From: Desulfamplus magnetovallimortis
Lineage (GTDB): Bacteria; Desulfobacterota; Desulfobacteria; Desulfobacterales; Desulfobacteraceae
Assembly: GCF_900170035.1 (NCBI RefSeq)
Contig: NZ_LT828541.1
Span: 36,987-100,986 of the forward strand
Direction: 5' to 3'
Length of the DNA stretch: 64,000 nucleotides
Part shown: positions 26,241 through 35,006 of the stretch, one piece after another
Layout of the letters: the number at the start of each line of letters is the position of its first letter
Numbering within the stretch: position 1 is the first letter of the stretch
Translations under genes and position numbers: made by a program
Notes under the pieces: model-generated
Told to the model about the DNA's origin: nothing
The model's database searches: none
The model's input: the letters and a program-made list of their open reading frames with translations, nothing else

Positions 26241-26843
26241 ATGACCAACCAAGATATTCAAAATGAATTTTCAGAAGATCAGGGGCAAGCCCTTTTAAGG
26301 TTTGCAAGATTCACCATTGGCGAAAAATTGGGAATTACAGAGAAAAATCATGACCAGAAAGAGATTATCAAAAGCCTTGAAAATGAAATATTCAACAAAA
26401 ATTCAGGGGTATTTGTAACTCTTAATATGGATGGAAATCTAAGGGGCTGTATAGGCTCACTGGAATCAAGGGAATCAGTAAAACAAGGAGTTGCAAGAAA
26501 TGCTGTTAATGCAGCTTTTCATGACCCAAGATTTCCAAAACTTACAAAAGATGAATTCGCAAGGGTTCATATGGAGGTAAGCATCCTCTCAGAACCTTCA
26601 CCTCTTGAATATACTGACAGCGAAGAGCTGCTTTCCAAATTAAAAGCCGGCATACATGGTGTAATTATAAAAAAAGGAGGGGCACAGGCAACATTTCTTC
26701 CCCAGGTATGGGAGCAACTGCCGGATAAGACATCTTTTATGTCACATCTTTGCAGGAAAGCCGGCCTTTATAGTGAAGAGTGGAAAAAAGGTAAACTTAA
26801 GGTGATGACCTATACTGTCCAATATTTTGAAGAAGGAGAATAG
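26241..26843 (+). CDS. amrA: AMMECR1 domain protein (AmmeMemoRadiSam system protein A)
   Basis: Protein of 200 residues with the AMMECR1 fold: GVFVTLNMDGNLRGCIGSLE is the hallmark (RGCIG), followed by NAVNAAFHDPRFPKLTKDEF and PQVWEQLPDKTSFMSHLCRK near the end. In bacteria it is often encoded with a Memo-like protein and a radical SAM protein; neither is seen here. Its biochemical role is not settled. Two starts are possible, 26223 and 26241; the latter has AAAGG eight bases upstream. The family C repeat ends just before it. Confidence 0.9.
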   Translation: MTNQDIQNEFSEDQGQALLRFARFTIGEKLGITEKNHDQKEIIKSLENEIFNKNSGVFVTLNMDGNLRGCIGSLESRESVKQGVARNAVNAAFHDPRFPKLTKDEFARVHMEVSILSEPSPLEYTDSEELLSKLKAGIHGVIIKKGGAQATFLPQVWEQLPDKTSFMSHLCRKAGLYSEEWKKGKLKVMTYTVQYFEEGE

Positions 26844-27127
26844 ATATCACATATGAAAAAATAGGTTTAAAACCACATCATCAACTCATAAATCGGTTTT
26901 CAATATTTTCCATTTTTGAAAATAAACATATATGTTTAATTCCAAGGGATTTTAAGGCATAATTCATCGTCATCACAATCTTTATCTAAAAAATTTATTA
27001 TGCCCTTTTTGATCTATGTCATTATCATGGCTTTGAATTTATGGATTTACCATGACTTTTTATCTATAGGGTTCCCAGAAAACAATTCTTTTTTTATATT
27101 TTCAATTATGTGGATAAGAAAAGAAAT

Positions 27128-28213
27128 CTAAAGCAGAAGTGTCTCATCCTGTGCGACTTTGCGAATAAGCTCCTTGTAATCCAGAGCACCGTTACATCCT
27201 GGGGCAAACTCAAAAATCGTTTTTCCATATGAAGGAGCTTCACTGAAACTCTCGTTATAACGTATTGGCTTGCAAATGAACTGGCTGTAGAGCTGCTTGA
27301 GTTTTTTAAATATCTCCTGTGGATGTTTAACGCGAGTATCCATAAATGTAGGTACAATATACTTAAGGGAAACATCCTGACGATATTTATGAATGGAACT
27401 TAAGCTTTTCATGAATTCAGAAAGCCCCTGGAGAGACATAACCTGCAAGGCCACAGGAACAAGGATTTCGGTGGCATAAAAAAGAACATTAATGGTGAGC
27501 TGATCCCATCCTGGAGACGTGTCAATAATCACAAAATCATACTTGTGATCAACCTGACTCAATGCTTCAGACATTGTCCACTCTGCACCAAAGCTTTTTT
27601 TGTCAATGATACGCTTAACCCCGGCAAGAGATCTTCCACCGGCAAGAAGCCATAAATTCTTTCTGGCCTCTATTGTTGCCTCTTCTGCCGTAAGCTCCCC
27701 TGTAAGAAGCTCTGTCAATCCGGCACCTGGTTTTTTGCCAAGATTATACGCTGATTGTCCCTGGGTATCTGTATCAATAAGAAGCACTTTGTAACCAGCA
27801 AGTGCAAGTCCAGCACTTAAATTAACAGATGTGGTTGTTTTACCCACTCCTCCCTTACTTAAAGAGACAGATATCCTTCTTGTTGTTTCTGTCTTTTTTG
27901 CCGGCAGTTCTGGTTGCTGTTCCTGCAACTGTTCTGTCACAGAAGAAATTGCAGGCTGCTCTGCTGCCTTTTTTGCTTCAGGAAGAGGAGGAGTATTTGG
28001 TGAAGAAATGGGAGGAACCTTATTTTTCAGGAGCTCAGACTGTTTTTTGACTTCAGCCATGTCTGTTCCGGAATCTGGCATCAACTGTTGCAAAATCACA
28101 GGAAATTTATGTCCGCAGGCCTTGCACCTTGCTGCAATTCTCTTTCCTTCAGGAATATTGGCAATATTCACTCTGTGTTGTTTTGAGCACTTCGGGCAGA
28201 CAATAACAGTCAC
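27128..28213 (-). CDS. ParA-family ATPase with N-terminal MJ0042 zinc ribbon
   Basis: Protein of 361 residues. Residues 1-40 form a zinc ribbon with C6, C9, C30 and C33 (CPKC and CKAC). A Pro- and Gln-rich linker (about 45-110) leads to a ParA/Soj-type P-loop ATPase with deviant Walker A KGGVGKTT at 120-127, DTDTQGQSAYNL and the Walker B-like DFVIIDTSPGWD. ParA proteins position DNA, chemoreceptor arrays or other cargo. No ParB follows, and a PilZ gene lies directly upstream on the same strand, so a role in placing a cell-surface or chemosensory machine is more likely than plasmid partition (inference). Confidence 0.9.
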   Translation of the reverse strand: MTVIVCPKCSKQHRVNIANIPEGKRIAARCKACGHKFPVILQQLMPDSGTDMAEVKKQSELLKNKVPPISSPNTPPLPEAKKAAEQPAISSVTEQLQEQQPELPAKKTETTRRISVSLSKGGVGKTTTSVNLSAGLALAGYKVLLIDTDTQGQSAYNLGKKPGAGLTELLTGELTAEEATIEARKNLWLLAGGRSLAGVKRIIDKKSFGAEWTMSEALSQVDHKYDFVIIDTSPGWDQLTINVLFYATEILVPVALQVMSLQGLSEFMKSLSSIHKYRQDVSLKYIVPTFMDTRVKHPQEIFKKLKQLYSQFICKPIRYNESFSEAPSYGKTIFEFAPGCNGALDYKELIRKVAQDETLLL

Positions 28214-28338
28214 TTGTCCTCCTTATTTCAAAGCTTTATCAATAAACATGGCAGGTTGCACATAAGATGGTTGAAGTTCCTCTTGCCTTGGAAAGTCAGA
28301 CACACATCATGCAGCACTTGCACTCATTCACCGGTAAC

Positions 28339-28842
28339 CTAATCAATGCTGTTGCTGTTTTTATCAGAATCATCCTGAGTATCACTGTTATCCTGAATAT
28401 CATCACGTCCTTTATCCAGCATCTCTTTCTTCAGTGATTCGCAAACTCCAGCAAGCTGATTCTGAAAATCCTCTGCCTTAGTGAGATTAGTGTCTGACCA
28501 TTTTACTCCAAAAAGCGGAGGCTCCCCCTTGATTGATGTGATGTGTACAATTTCACAGTCAACATCAGGAAAACGGCTATCTCCAAGCAGCAGTTCGCAT
28601 CCGGCAAGAAGCATACCTCTGGCAAAGGAGTGGTCTTTTACCATCAATATACCGGCCCCTTTTGCATTAATATCTTCTATGGGAAATTTTGTACCATTTA
28701 TGATGATTGCATATCTGTCTTTATCTCGTATGGGGATCCTGAAGGTCTTTCTTACCGCATCAGGGTCCTGATCATCATCTTCTTCAAGTTCCAGAATTTC
28801 AATGAATTCTTCCGTAAATTCATCCATGGCTTGTTCATTCAT
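28339..28842 (-). CDS. PilZ domain protein with acidic tails
   Basis: Protein of 167 residues. A PilZ-like domain at about 30-125 has RKTFRIPIRDKDRYAIIING and DINAKGAGILMV, matching the family's RxxxR and D/NxSxxG positions loosely (Ala instead of Ser). Very acidic N- and C-terminal segments (ELEEDDDQDPD; DSDKNSNS) flank it. It probably binds c-di-GMP or is a degenerate relative. The ATG at 28842 is chosen because AAAAGGGA lies at the right distance; the ATG two codons earlier touches the ribosome site. It lies upstream of the ParA gene on the same strand. Confidence 0.75.
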   Translation of the reverse strand: MNEQAMDEFTEEFIEILELEEDDDQDPDAVRKTFRIPIRDKDRYAIIINGTKFPIEDINAKGAGILMVKDHSFARGMLLAGCELLLGDSRFPDVDCEIVHITSIKGEPPLFGVKWSDTNLTKAEDFQNQLAGVCESLKKEMLDKGRDDIQDNSDTQDDSDKNSNSID

Positions 28843-29045
28843 GATCATTCCCTTTTACAAATATTATTTTTTATCGGATAATATATCAACATAGAAATAA
28901 GCAGGCAAGAAAAAAAGCATCAAGAAAACTGCTTTTAATAAAATATTAAACAACACAAGCAGATTTTCTCATAAAAGTCAAAGGAACAATAGCCAATTAT
29001 TCAAGAAAAAGATATTTTTTTAGGTAATCCTTCATATCATATTAA

Positions 29046-29220
29046 CTCAAAATCGACTTCTTATTGCTTTTTCAGAAGTTCTTGCATTTGTCTGAATCAG
29101 GATAACCAGGATGGATAGGATGTTCAGGATAGATAATCTTGCCTTATCTTTGTTAATCTTGGGAATCCTGATTCAGACAGTGTTGACAAGGCTTACAAGA
29201 TCATAGGTGTTGACTTTGAG
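29046..29220 (+). mobile_element. Family A element, copy A5
   Basis: Ends CTCAAAATCGACTTC and GTTGACTTTGAG with the standard inner arms. Perfect 6-bp flanking repeats TATTAA (29040-29045 and 29221-29226). It lies in a gene-free stretch from 28843 to 30235. Confidence 0.85.
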
Positions 29221-29244
29221 TATTAAAAATACTTAACACTTCTT

Positions 29245-29529
29245 GGCATCCTTCATTTGAACCCAAAAATACTTTAAACTTTTTTGTGAGAGATTCCCGC
29301 CACACAGAATTTTCTATCCGGAAAGTGTAAACTGGGAAATGAAGCATGCCCACTTCTTTGATGAAAAATCCGGCATCATTCATATCAACTCAAAAATAGT
29401 TTATACTTTTCTAAAAACTCTGAACCATGATTAAAGGATTTAAGGATTAACACCATTAAAAATCAAGGTAATCCCTTAATCATGACAATCATGGTTCAAA
29501 AAAAGTATAACCCGGCAAATGAAAGATGC
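29245..29529 (+). repeat. Two family H palindromes in tandem
   Basis: H2 (29245-29350) has ends GGCATCCTTCATTT and AAATGAAGCATGCC; H3 (29372-29529) has GGCATCATTCAT and AATGAAAGATGC. Inner parts share TTTAAACTTTTTT-like and GTGTAAACTG-like strands. H3 also contains a separate inverted repeat GAACCATGATT...AATCATGGTTC. Confidence 0.6.
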
Positions 29530-29610
29530 AAAAAATTCCGATTTTTTAACAAAACATACCCTCTCCTGTAATTGAGAGAGTGCATGATTAAAAAAATTAC
29601 AAAAGGAGAA

Positions 29611-29713
29611 TATAGTATTCCAGATAATTGAATTGGCAAGGCCAATGAAGGGGCAACCCTATGTGGTTGCCCTTCAAAGTTGAGATTAAAAAATATTTTT
29701 CTGGAAGTCTATA
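29611..29713 (-). mobile_element. Family B element, copy B3
   Basis: Terminal inverted repeats TATAGTATTCCAGA and TCTGGAAGTCTATA with the internal hairpin GGGGCAACCCTATGTGGTTG and its partner strand. It is reverse-complementary to the copy at 2261-2362. A family A element begins two bases after its end. Confidence 0.7.
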
Positions 29714-29715
29714 TA

Positions 29716-29889
29716 CTCAAAATCGACATCTTATTGCTTTTTCAGAAGTTATTGCATTTGTCTGAATCAGGATAACCAGGATAGATAGGATGTTCAAGAT
29801 AGATAATCCTGCCTTATCCTGTTAATCTTGGGAATCCTGATTCAGACAGTGTTGACAAGGCTTACAAGATCATAGGTGTCGATTTTGAG
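29716..29889 (+). mobile_element. Family A element, copy A6
   Basis: Ends CTCAAAATCGACATC and GTGTCGATTTTGAG. Flanks TATATA and TAGATA differ at one position. It was apparently inserted at the end of family B copy B3, whose last bases would form the left flank. Confidence 0.8.
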
Positions 29890-29897
29890 TAGATAAC

Positions 29898-30222
29898 TAA
29901 CATGGCGATTCTCGCCACAATCCAAGGGATGAAAGTCGTCCTCAAAACAGAACGTAGAGACGTTGCATTGCAACGTCTTTCATATAAACGGCCATGGCAG
30001 AACCTTCTGCCTCAACGAAGCATGAAAGCCCCGCGCAACCAAAAACGGCGGGGACTTTCTTATAAACAGCCACGGCAAACATATTTGCCACAACGAAGCA
30101 TGAAAGCCCCGCGCAACCAAAAACGGCGGGGACTTTCTTATAAACAGCCACGGCAAACATATTTGCCACAACGAAGCGTGAAAGTCCTGAAAACCTTTAA
30201 CCACGGGGACTTTCTTATAAAG
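29898..30222 (+). repeat. Family D tandem array of four units
   Basis: Units start at 29901, 29993, 30071 and 30149; the second and third are exactly 78 bp. Each has stem 1 (GGCGA-TCGCC; GGCAGA-TCTGCC; GGCAAA-TTTGCC twice), then a CAAC or CAAT linker and GAAAG..., and stem 2 closing with GACTTTC or CGTCTTTC followed by ATATAAA or TTATAAA. Stem sequences change on both sides while pairing is kept. The array ends 14 bp before the fumarase stop codon. Confidence 0.8.
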
Positions 30223-30235
30223 GCTTTCAAAAATA

Positions 30236-31846
30236 TCAGAGAAGACCACTATAAAAATCATTGCCTTTGTCATCAACAATGATAAATGCCGGAAAGTTTT
30301 CAACTGTTATCATAAATACAGCTTCCATGCCAAGCTCTTCATACTCAACAAGTTCAACCTTCTTGATAAAATCCTTACCAAGCCTTGCAGCAGGACCTCC
30401 GGGAGATCCCAAGTAAAAACCGCCATAGGTCTTGCAGGCATCTGTTACCTGCTTTGAACGGTTACCCTTTGCAAGCATTATCATGGATGCCCCCTCTTTC
30501 TGGAACAGAGGGACATATGGATCCATTCTTCCGGCTGTTGTAGGACCAAATGAACCGGATGCTTCACCTTCAGGGGTTTTTGCAGGGCCTGCATAGTATA
30601 TAATATGATTCTTTATGTAATCAGGAAGCCCTTTACCGCTTTCAAGGCGTTCATTGAATTTTGCATGGGCAATGTCTCTTGCAACAATAATGTTTCCTGA
30701 AAGCTCAAGCCTTGTAGCAACGGGATATTTGCTCAACTGAGTACGTATCTCATCCATTGGTCTGTCAAGATCAACCTTGACAGGTTCTGACATTTCAGGC
30801 TCTTTTGTAGGCAAATATTTTGAAGGATTCTCCTCAAGTTGCTCCAGAAAAAGCCCATTTTTTGTAATTTTTGCCTTGATCTGACGGTCAGCACTGCAAC
30901 TCACTCCAATGCCCACGGGACACGATGCACCATGTCGGGGCAATCTTATCACCCTTACATCCAATGCAAAATGCTTGCCGCCAAACTGTGCCCCAAGGCC
31001 AAGTTTTGAAGCGCGCTCCATAACCTTTGCTTCAATACCCCTGTCCCTGAATGCATGACCTGTTATATCTCCTTCAGATGGAAGAGAATCCAGATAACGT
31101 GCAGATGCAAGCTTTACTGTTTTAAGATTTGTCTCGGCAGATGTGCCACCAATTACAAATGCAATATAATAGGGAGGACATGCAGCAGTACCAAGGGATT
31201 TCATCTTCTCGGTCATGAAATCAAGAAGAATCTCCTCAGAATTAAGTACAGCCTTGGTCATCTGGTACAAAAATGTTTTATTGGCAGAGCCACCCCCCTT
31301 TGCCATAAAAAGAAAGCGGTACTCATCACCTCCTGTGGCATAAAGATCAATCTGGGCAGGCAGATTGCATTTTGTGTTCTGCTCCTTGTACATGGTAAAA
31401 GGGGCATTCTGGGAATATCTCAGATAATTTTCCGTATATGCCTTAAAGACTCCCTTTGAAAGAGCCTCTTCATCATCTGCGCCTGTCCAGACCTGCTCTC
31501 CCTTTTTACCCATTACAATTGCTGTGCCTGTATCCTGGCACATTGGATAAAGTTTTTCTGCTGCAATAACCGCATTCTTGATAAGTTCAAGTGCAATGTA
31601 GCGGTCGTTATCGGAGCTTTCCGGATCATCCATTATTTTCTGAAGTTTTTCAAGATGTTCCGGACGATAAAGATGAGAAACATCCTTGAACGCTGCATTT
31701 GCAAGCAATGTAAGGGCTTCCGGTGCAACAACAAGCATCTCTTTGCCGCAAAATTCGGAAACACTTACATGATCAGATGATATTTTCCTGTATGTGGTAT
31801 TATCATCTCCAAGTGGAAACATTGGTTTATAATTAAAATCACTCAT
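30236..31846 (-). CDS. fum: Class I fumarate hydratase (alpha and beta domains fused)
   Basis: Iron-sulfur fumarase of 536 residues that interconverts fumarate and malate. N-terminal alpha part: [17 protein letters not shown] near 98-114, [13 protein letters not shown], and a catalytic region [20 protein letters not shown] with a cluster cysteine. C-terminal beta part: [58 protein letters not shown] and [16 protein letters not shown]. The ATG follows CAGGAGATAAGAATCA. The first 60 or so bases, ribosome site included, are duplicated 79 bp upstream. It is the last gene of the minus-strand methylmalonyl-CoA to malate cluster. Confidence 0.95.
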   Translation of the reverse strand: MSDFNYKPMFPLGDDNTTYRKISSDHVSVSEFCGKEMLVVAPEALTLLANAAFKDVSHLYRPEHLEKLQKIMDDPESSDNDRYIALELIKNAVIAAEKLYPMCQDTGTAIVMGKKGEQVWTGADDEEALSKGVFKAYTENYLRYSQNAPFTMYKEQNTKCNLPAQIDLYATGGDEYRFLFMAKGGGSANKTFLYQMTKAVLNSEEILLDFMTEKMKSLGTAACPPYYIAFVIGGTSAETNLKTVKLASARYLDSLPSEGDITGHAFRDRGIEAKVMERASKLGLGAQFGGKHFALDVRVIRLPRHGASCPVGIGVSCSADRQIKAKITKNGLFLEQLEENPSKYLPTKEPEMSEPVKVDLDRPMDEIRTQLSKYPVATRLELSGNIIVARDIAHAKFNERLESGKGLPDYIKNHIIYYAGPAKTPEGEASGSFGPTTAGRMDPYVPLFQKEGASMIMLAKGNRSKQVTDACKTYGGFYLGSPGGPAARLGKDFIKKVELVEYEELGMEAVFMITVENFPAFIIVDDKGNDFYSGLL

Positions 31847-31880
31847 TGATTCTTATCTCCTGAAAAACAAAGTGATTTTA

Positions 31881-31925
31881 TCATCTCCAAGGGAAGAACC
31901 CAGGTTTATAAATAAAATCACTCAT
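31881..31925 (-). CDS. 14-codon upstream ORF from a duplicated fumarase start
   Basis: Codes MSDFIYKPGFFPWR and stops. The sequence is a copy, offset by 79 bp, of the fumarase ribosome site and first codons (fumarase reads [15 protein letters not shown]). It has its own CAGGAGATAAAAAACA before the ATG, so ribosomes should load here too. A small deletion shifts its frame into the TGA at 31883-31881. Confidence 0.55.
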   Translation of the reverse strand: MSDFIYKPGFFPWR

Positions 31926-31983
31926 TGTTTTTTATCTCCTGAAAAGCAAAAAGGTGTGCCATTACCATAAAATGACGAAATAT

Positions 31984-32069
31984 GGGCATCTTTCATATAC
32001 AGCAAAATTAATTTACACTTTTTTGATGCAAAGTTCAAAAAAATGTAAACCGACAAATGAAAGATGCCC
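31984..32069 (+). repeat. Family H palindrome, complete copy
   Basis: Perfect 13-bp ends GGGCATCTTTCAT and ATGAAAGATGCCC, with inner strands TTTACACTTTTTT and AAAAAAATGTAAA also pairing. It lies upstream of the fumarase gene, in the 354-bp gap after frdB that also holds a family D pair. Confidence 0.75.
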
Positions 32070-32089
32070 AGATAAGGATACCTAAATAT

Positions 32090-32240
32090 AACGTACATGG
32101 CTGATGACCGCCACAATCGAAAAGTTGAAAGTCTTTATTAAAACAGCTACTTACTGAGACTTTCATATAACGGCCATGGCGGTATTACAGCCACAATCGA
32201 ATGGATGAAAATTCCCAAACTACGGGGACTTTCATATAAA
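32090..32240 (+). repeat. Family D pair of tandem units
   Basis: Two units at 32090-32174 and 32175-32240. The first begins aacgtacatggc as in the 82-bp copies; both end GACTTTCATATAA. The second stem of the second unit is shortened (GAAAATTCCC...GGGGACTTTC). Confidence 0.7.
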
Positions 32241-32279
32241 ACATCCACTAAGGGAAAACAGCACACCAAACTAACGATT

Positions 32280-33014
32280 TTATTTCACCAGCGCCATTCT
32301 GCGTCTCAAATATGCAATCTGGGTCTGATGCGGAAGATCCTTTGGACAGTAATCCTGGCAACCCAGAAGGGTCATGCAGCCAAAAACACCATCATCATCG
32401 CCAATAATCTCATAGAACTCTTCATCAGATCGCTTATCCCTCGGATCAATTGCGTACCGTGCAAGGCGCATAAAACCAACTGCACTCAAAAAGCCTTCAC
32501 GCATTCTTTTTGTGGCACATGCAGATACGCAGCAGCCGCACTCAACGCACCTTTCAAGTTCATAGATCTCATCTGCAACATCAGGATCCATTCTCTCTTC
32601 AAGGCGGTCAAGATCAACATTGTCTGCATACTGATCATGTATCCAGCTCTCAACCCTCTCACTCATGGCTCTCATGAATTTTCCGGTATTAACGGAAAGA
32701 TCACCTATAAGCTCAAATCCAGGAAGTGGCAAAAGCTTTATCTCGCCTTCCGGGAACTTGGATGTAAGTGTACGGCACGCAAGATCTGGCTGGCCATTTA
32801 TAATCATGGCACAGGAGCCGCAGATTCCGGCACGGCAGATAAAATCAAACTGCAAAGAGGGATCCTGATTTTCGCGGATATCGTTCAATGCAATGAAGAT
32901 GGTCATTCCCGGAGCTTCCTTGACCTCATAGGTTTTCATGGTGGGAATGTCCCCCTTGATCTGGGGATTATATCTCAATATATGAAATTTAAGTATTCTT
33001 TCCTGGTCACTCAT
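32280..33014 (-). CDS. frdB: Fumarate reductase/succinate dehydrogenase iron-sulfur subunit
   Basis: Electron-transfer subunit of 244 residues. An N-terminal [2Fe-2S] plant-ferredoxin domain has CRAGICGSCAMIINGQPDLAC; the C-terminal domain has CVECGCCVSAC for [4Fe-4S] and CMTLLGCQDYCPKDLP for [3Fe-4S]/[4Fe-4S] ligation. It carries electrons between the flavin subunit and the haem subunit at the membrane face. It starts in a TAATG overlap with frdA, so the two are coupled. Gene order C-A-B matches Wolinella-type enzymes. Confidence 0.95.
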   Translation of the reverse strand: MSDQERILKFHILRYNPQIKGDIPTMKTYEVKEAPGMTIFIALNDIRENQDPSLQFDFICRAGICGSCAMIINGQPDLACRTLTSKFPEGEIKLLPLPGFELIGDLSVNTGKFMRAMSERVESWIHDQYADNVDLDRLEERMDPDVADEIYELERCVECGCCVSACATKRMREGFLSAVGFMRLARYAIDPRDKRSDEEFYEIIGDDDGVFGCMTLLGCQDYCPKDLPHQTQIAYLRRRMALVK

Positions 33015-34984
33015 TATTTAAACCCCCTGCCGATTCTCTCGTTCTTGCCTCTGAATTTTTCAGGTATCTCTATTGGATTGAGAAGCTGCTGCAACTCAAA
33101 CCTGTCTGCTGTTGGATGGGCTTTTTTGATCTCTTCAATTTCGGCCACACGTTTTTCAGTATCTGGATGGTGGATTGTGTTATCCACACCATATCCCCTT
33201 GAACCCGGAGGCATCTCCATCGTCATTACATCCAGCTCCTCGTATGAAACCTGGGGGAGATCCTCATTTTCATCCTTCCAGTATGTAAGGGTCCTCTTGA
33301 GCCAGTCACGATCATTTCTTTCCGGATAATCTTCCCGTGCATGGGCACCACGGCTCTCTTTTCTGAGCATCGCACCATAGGCAACACACTGGGCAAGACG
33401 AATCATCTTGGGAACTCTTATGGCTTCAACAAGTTCAGGATTTGATGAGCTTATCTTGTGTCTCAAGGCGATATTCTTTGATCTCTGATGCAGAACCTTA
33501 AGCTCTTCAACTGCCTGGGTAAGATCTGTCTCGTTTCTGAAAATTCCCACCTTATCCATCATGATCTGCTGCATCTCTTTTTTAAGTTCAAAGGGATTTT
33601 CACCTTTGTCCCGTTTCAGCAGAGTGGTTATTTTGCCCTCTTCGCGCTCCATGAAGTGTTCAATGAGCTTTGTGTCAATCTTAAGTGGATTTTTTTCGCA
33701 GTAATCTGCTACATATTCACCCACAATCATGCCGGCAACAACTGTCTCTGCAACAGAGTTTCCGCCAAGGCGGTTAAAACCGTGCATATCCCAGCATGCA
33801 GCTTCACCTGCTGAAAAAAGACCTTTAAGTGTGGGGCTTTCACCTGTTGAATTTGTACGCACTCCGCCCATGGAGTAGTGCTGGGTGGGTCTGACAGGGA
33901 TATACTCTTTGACAGGATCAATGCCGAGGAAATATTCGCAGATCTCCTTGACTTCACGAAGGTTCTTTTCAATGTGCTTTCTGCCAAGAAGGGTGATATC
34001 AAGCCAGAGATGATCTCCATACCTTGATGGAACACCCTTGCCTTTTCTCATGTGTTCTGTCATGCGGCGTGATACTACGTCCCTTGATGCAAGCTCTTTT
34101 TTGCCAGGCTCGTAATCGGGCATGAAACGATAGCCATCCTTGTCAAGAAGAAGCCCTCCGTCACCACGGCAACCTTCAGTTGTAAGAATTCCCACAGGAA
34201 CAATTGCTGTGGGATGAAACTGAACAGCTTCCATATTGCCAAGGGAAGCAACCCCTGTCTCTAAGGCAATGGCACATCCTATGCCCTCAGAGATAACAGC
34301 GTTTGTAGAAACAGAGTAAAGACGACCATATCCGCCTGTGGCAATGGTTGTGGTCTTTGAGACATAGGCTATGAGCTCACCTGTTATAAGGTCACGGACA
34401 ATGGCACCATGGCAGATCCCATCCTCATGAATAAGGGCAATTGCCTCTTTTCTCTCATGCACTTGAATACCAAGCTGTATGGCCTTGTTATCCATTGCAT
34501 AGAGCATTGTATGGCCTGTTCCATCAGAGGTAAAGCAGGTTCTCCATTTTTTGGTACCGCCAAAATCCCTTGCAGTAATAAGACCATGGGACTCATTTGG
34601 CTCTGTAATCGTCACTTTTTTACCATTTATAACAACTTCCCTGTCTCCACGTCTTACGCGGCTCCAGGGCACTCCCCAGGCTGCAAGCTGGCGGATTGCC
34701 TTTGGAGCTGTGTTGACAAACATCCTGGCCACATCCTGGTCACAGCCCCAGTCACTCCCCTTTACTGTATCTTCAAAATGGACTTCCTCGTTATCTCCCT
34801 CACCCTTGATGCTGGCTCCAAGGCTTGCCTGCATGCCGCCCTGGGCTGCTGCGGAGTGGGATCTTTTGGCCGGCATAAGGGAAAGAACAATACTGTCATA
34901 ACCGCGCTGCCGGGCTGCAATGGCGACCCTTAATCCAGCCAGACCACCACCAATGATCAGTGAATCCGTATATACAACTTTCAT
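33014..34984 (-). CDS. frdA: Fumarate reductase/succinate dehydrogenase flavoprotein subunit
   Basis: Catalytic subunit of 656 residues that interconverts succinate and fumarate. The FAD-binding start [20 protein letters not shown] is followed by the covalent-FAD motif [16 protein letters not shown], substrate-site segments [14 protein letters not shown] and [17 protein letters not shown], the capping-domain part [14 protein letters not shown] and [22 protein letters not shown] site precedes the ATG. Length and order resemble the Wolinella/epsilon-type enzyme. In a propionate- or acetate-oxidising sulfate reducer it would oxidise succinate; in fumarate respiration it runs the other way (sequence cannot decide). 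Confidence 0.95.
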   Translation of the reverse strand: MKVVYTDSLIIGGGLAGLRVAIAARQRGYDSIVLSLMPAKRSHSAAAQGGMQASLGASIKGEGDNEEVHFEDTVKGSDWGCDQDVARMFVNTAPKAIRQLAAWGVPWSRVRRGDREVVINGKKVTITEPNESHGLITARDFGGTKKWRTCFTSDGTGHTMLYAMDNKAIQLGIQVHERKEAIALIHEDGICHGAIVRDLITGELIAYVSKTTTIATGGYGRLYSVSTNAVISEGIGCAIALETGVASLGNMEAVQFHPTAIVPVGILTTEGCRGDGGLLLDKDGYRFMPDYEPGKKELASRDVVSRRMTEHMRKGKGVPSRYGDHLWLDITLLGRKHIEKNLREVKEICEYFLGIDPVKEYIPVRPTQHYSMGGVRTNSTGESPTLKGLFSAGEAACWDMHGFNRLGGNSVAETVVAGMIVGEYVADYCEKNPLKIDTKLIEHFMEREEGKITTLLKRDKGENPFELKKEMQQIMMDKVGIFRNETDLTQAVEELKVLHQRSKNIALRHKISSSNPELVEAIRVPKMIRLAQCVAYGAMLRKESRGAHAREDYPERNDRDWLKRTLTYWKDENEDLPQVSYEELDVMTMEMPPGSRGYGVDNTIHHPDTEKRVAEIEEIKKAHPTADRFELQQLLNPIEIPEKFRGKNERIGRGFK

Positions 34985-35006
34985 TTATTACTCCTCGTGT
35001 GGTTAT

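Noticed and set aside
27128-28213. ParA as evidence of a plasmid or chromosome partition locus
   Set aside because: No parB gene or parS-like repeats nearby, and the N-terminal zinc ribbon is not typical of partition ParA.
29898-30222. Regular 78-bp repeats that could be taken for a CRISPR array
   Set aside because: Units are contiguous with no unique spacers of constant size, each unit has two internal hairpins, and no cas gene is present in the window.
29902-30282. 126-codon open frame across the family D array
   Set aside because: It exists because two units are 78 bp (26 codons) long; the opposite strand is open too, there is no ribosome site, and the peptide is a plain repeat translation.
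32205-33329. 374-codon frame on the plus strand
   Set aside because: It is antisense to frdB and frdA, whose iron-sulfur and flavin motifs are unmistakable.
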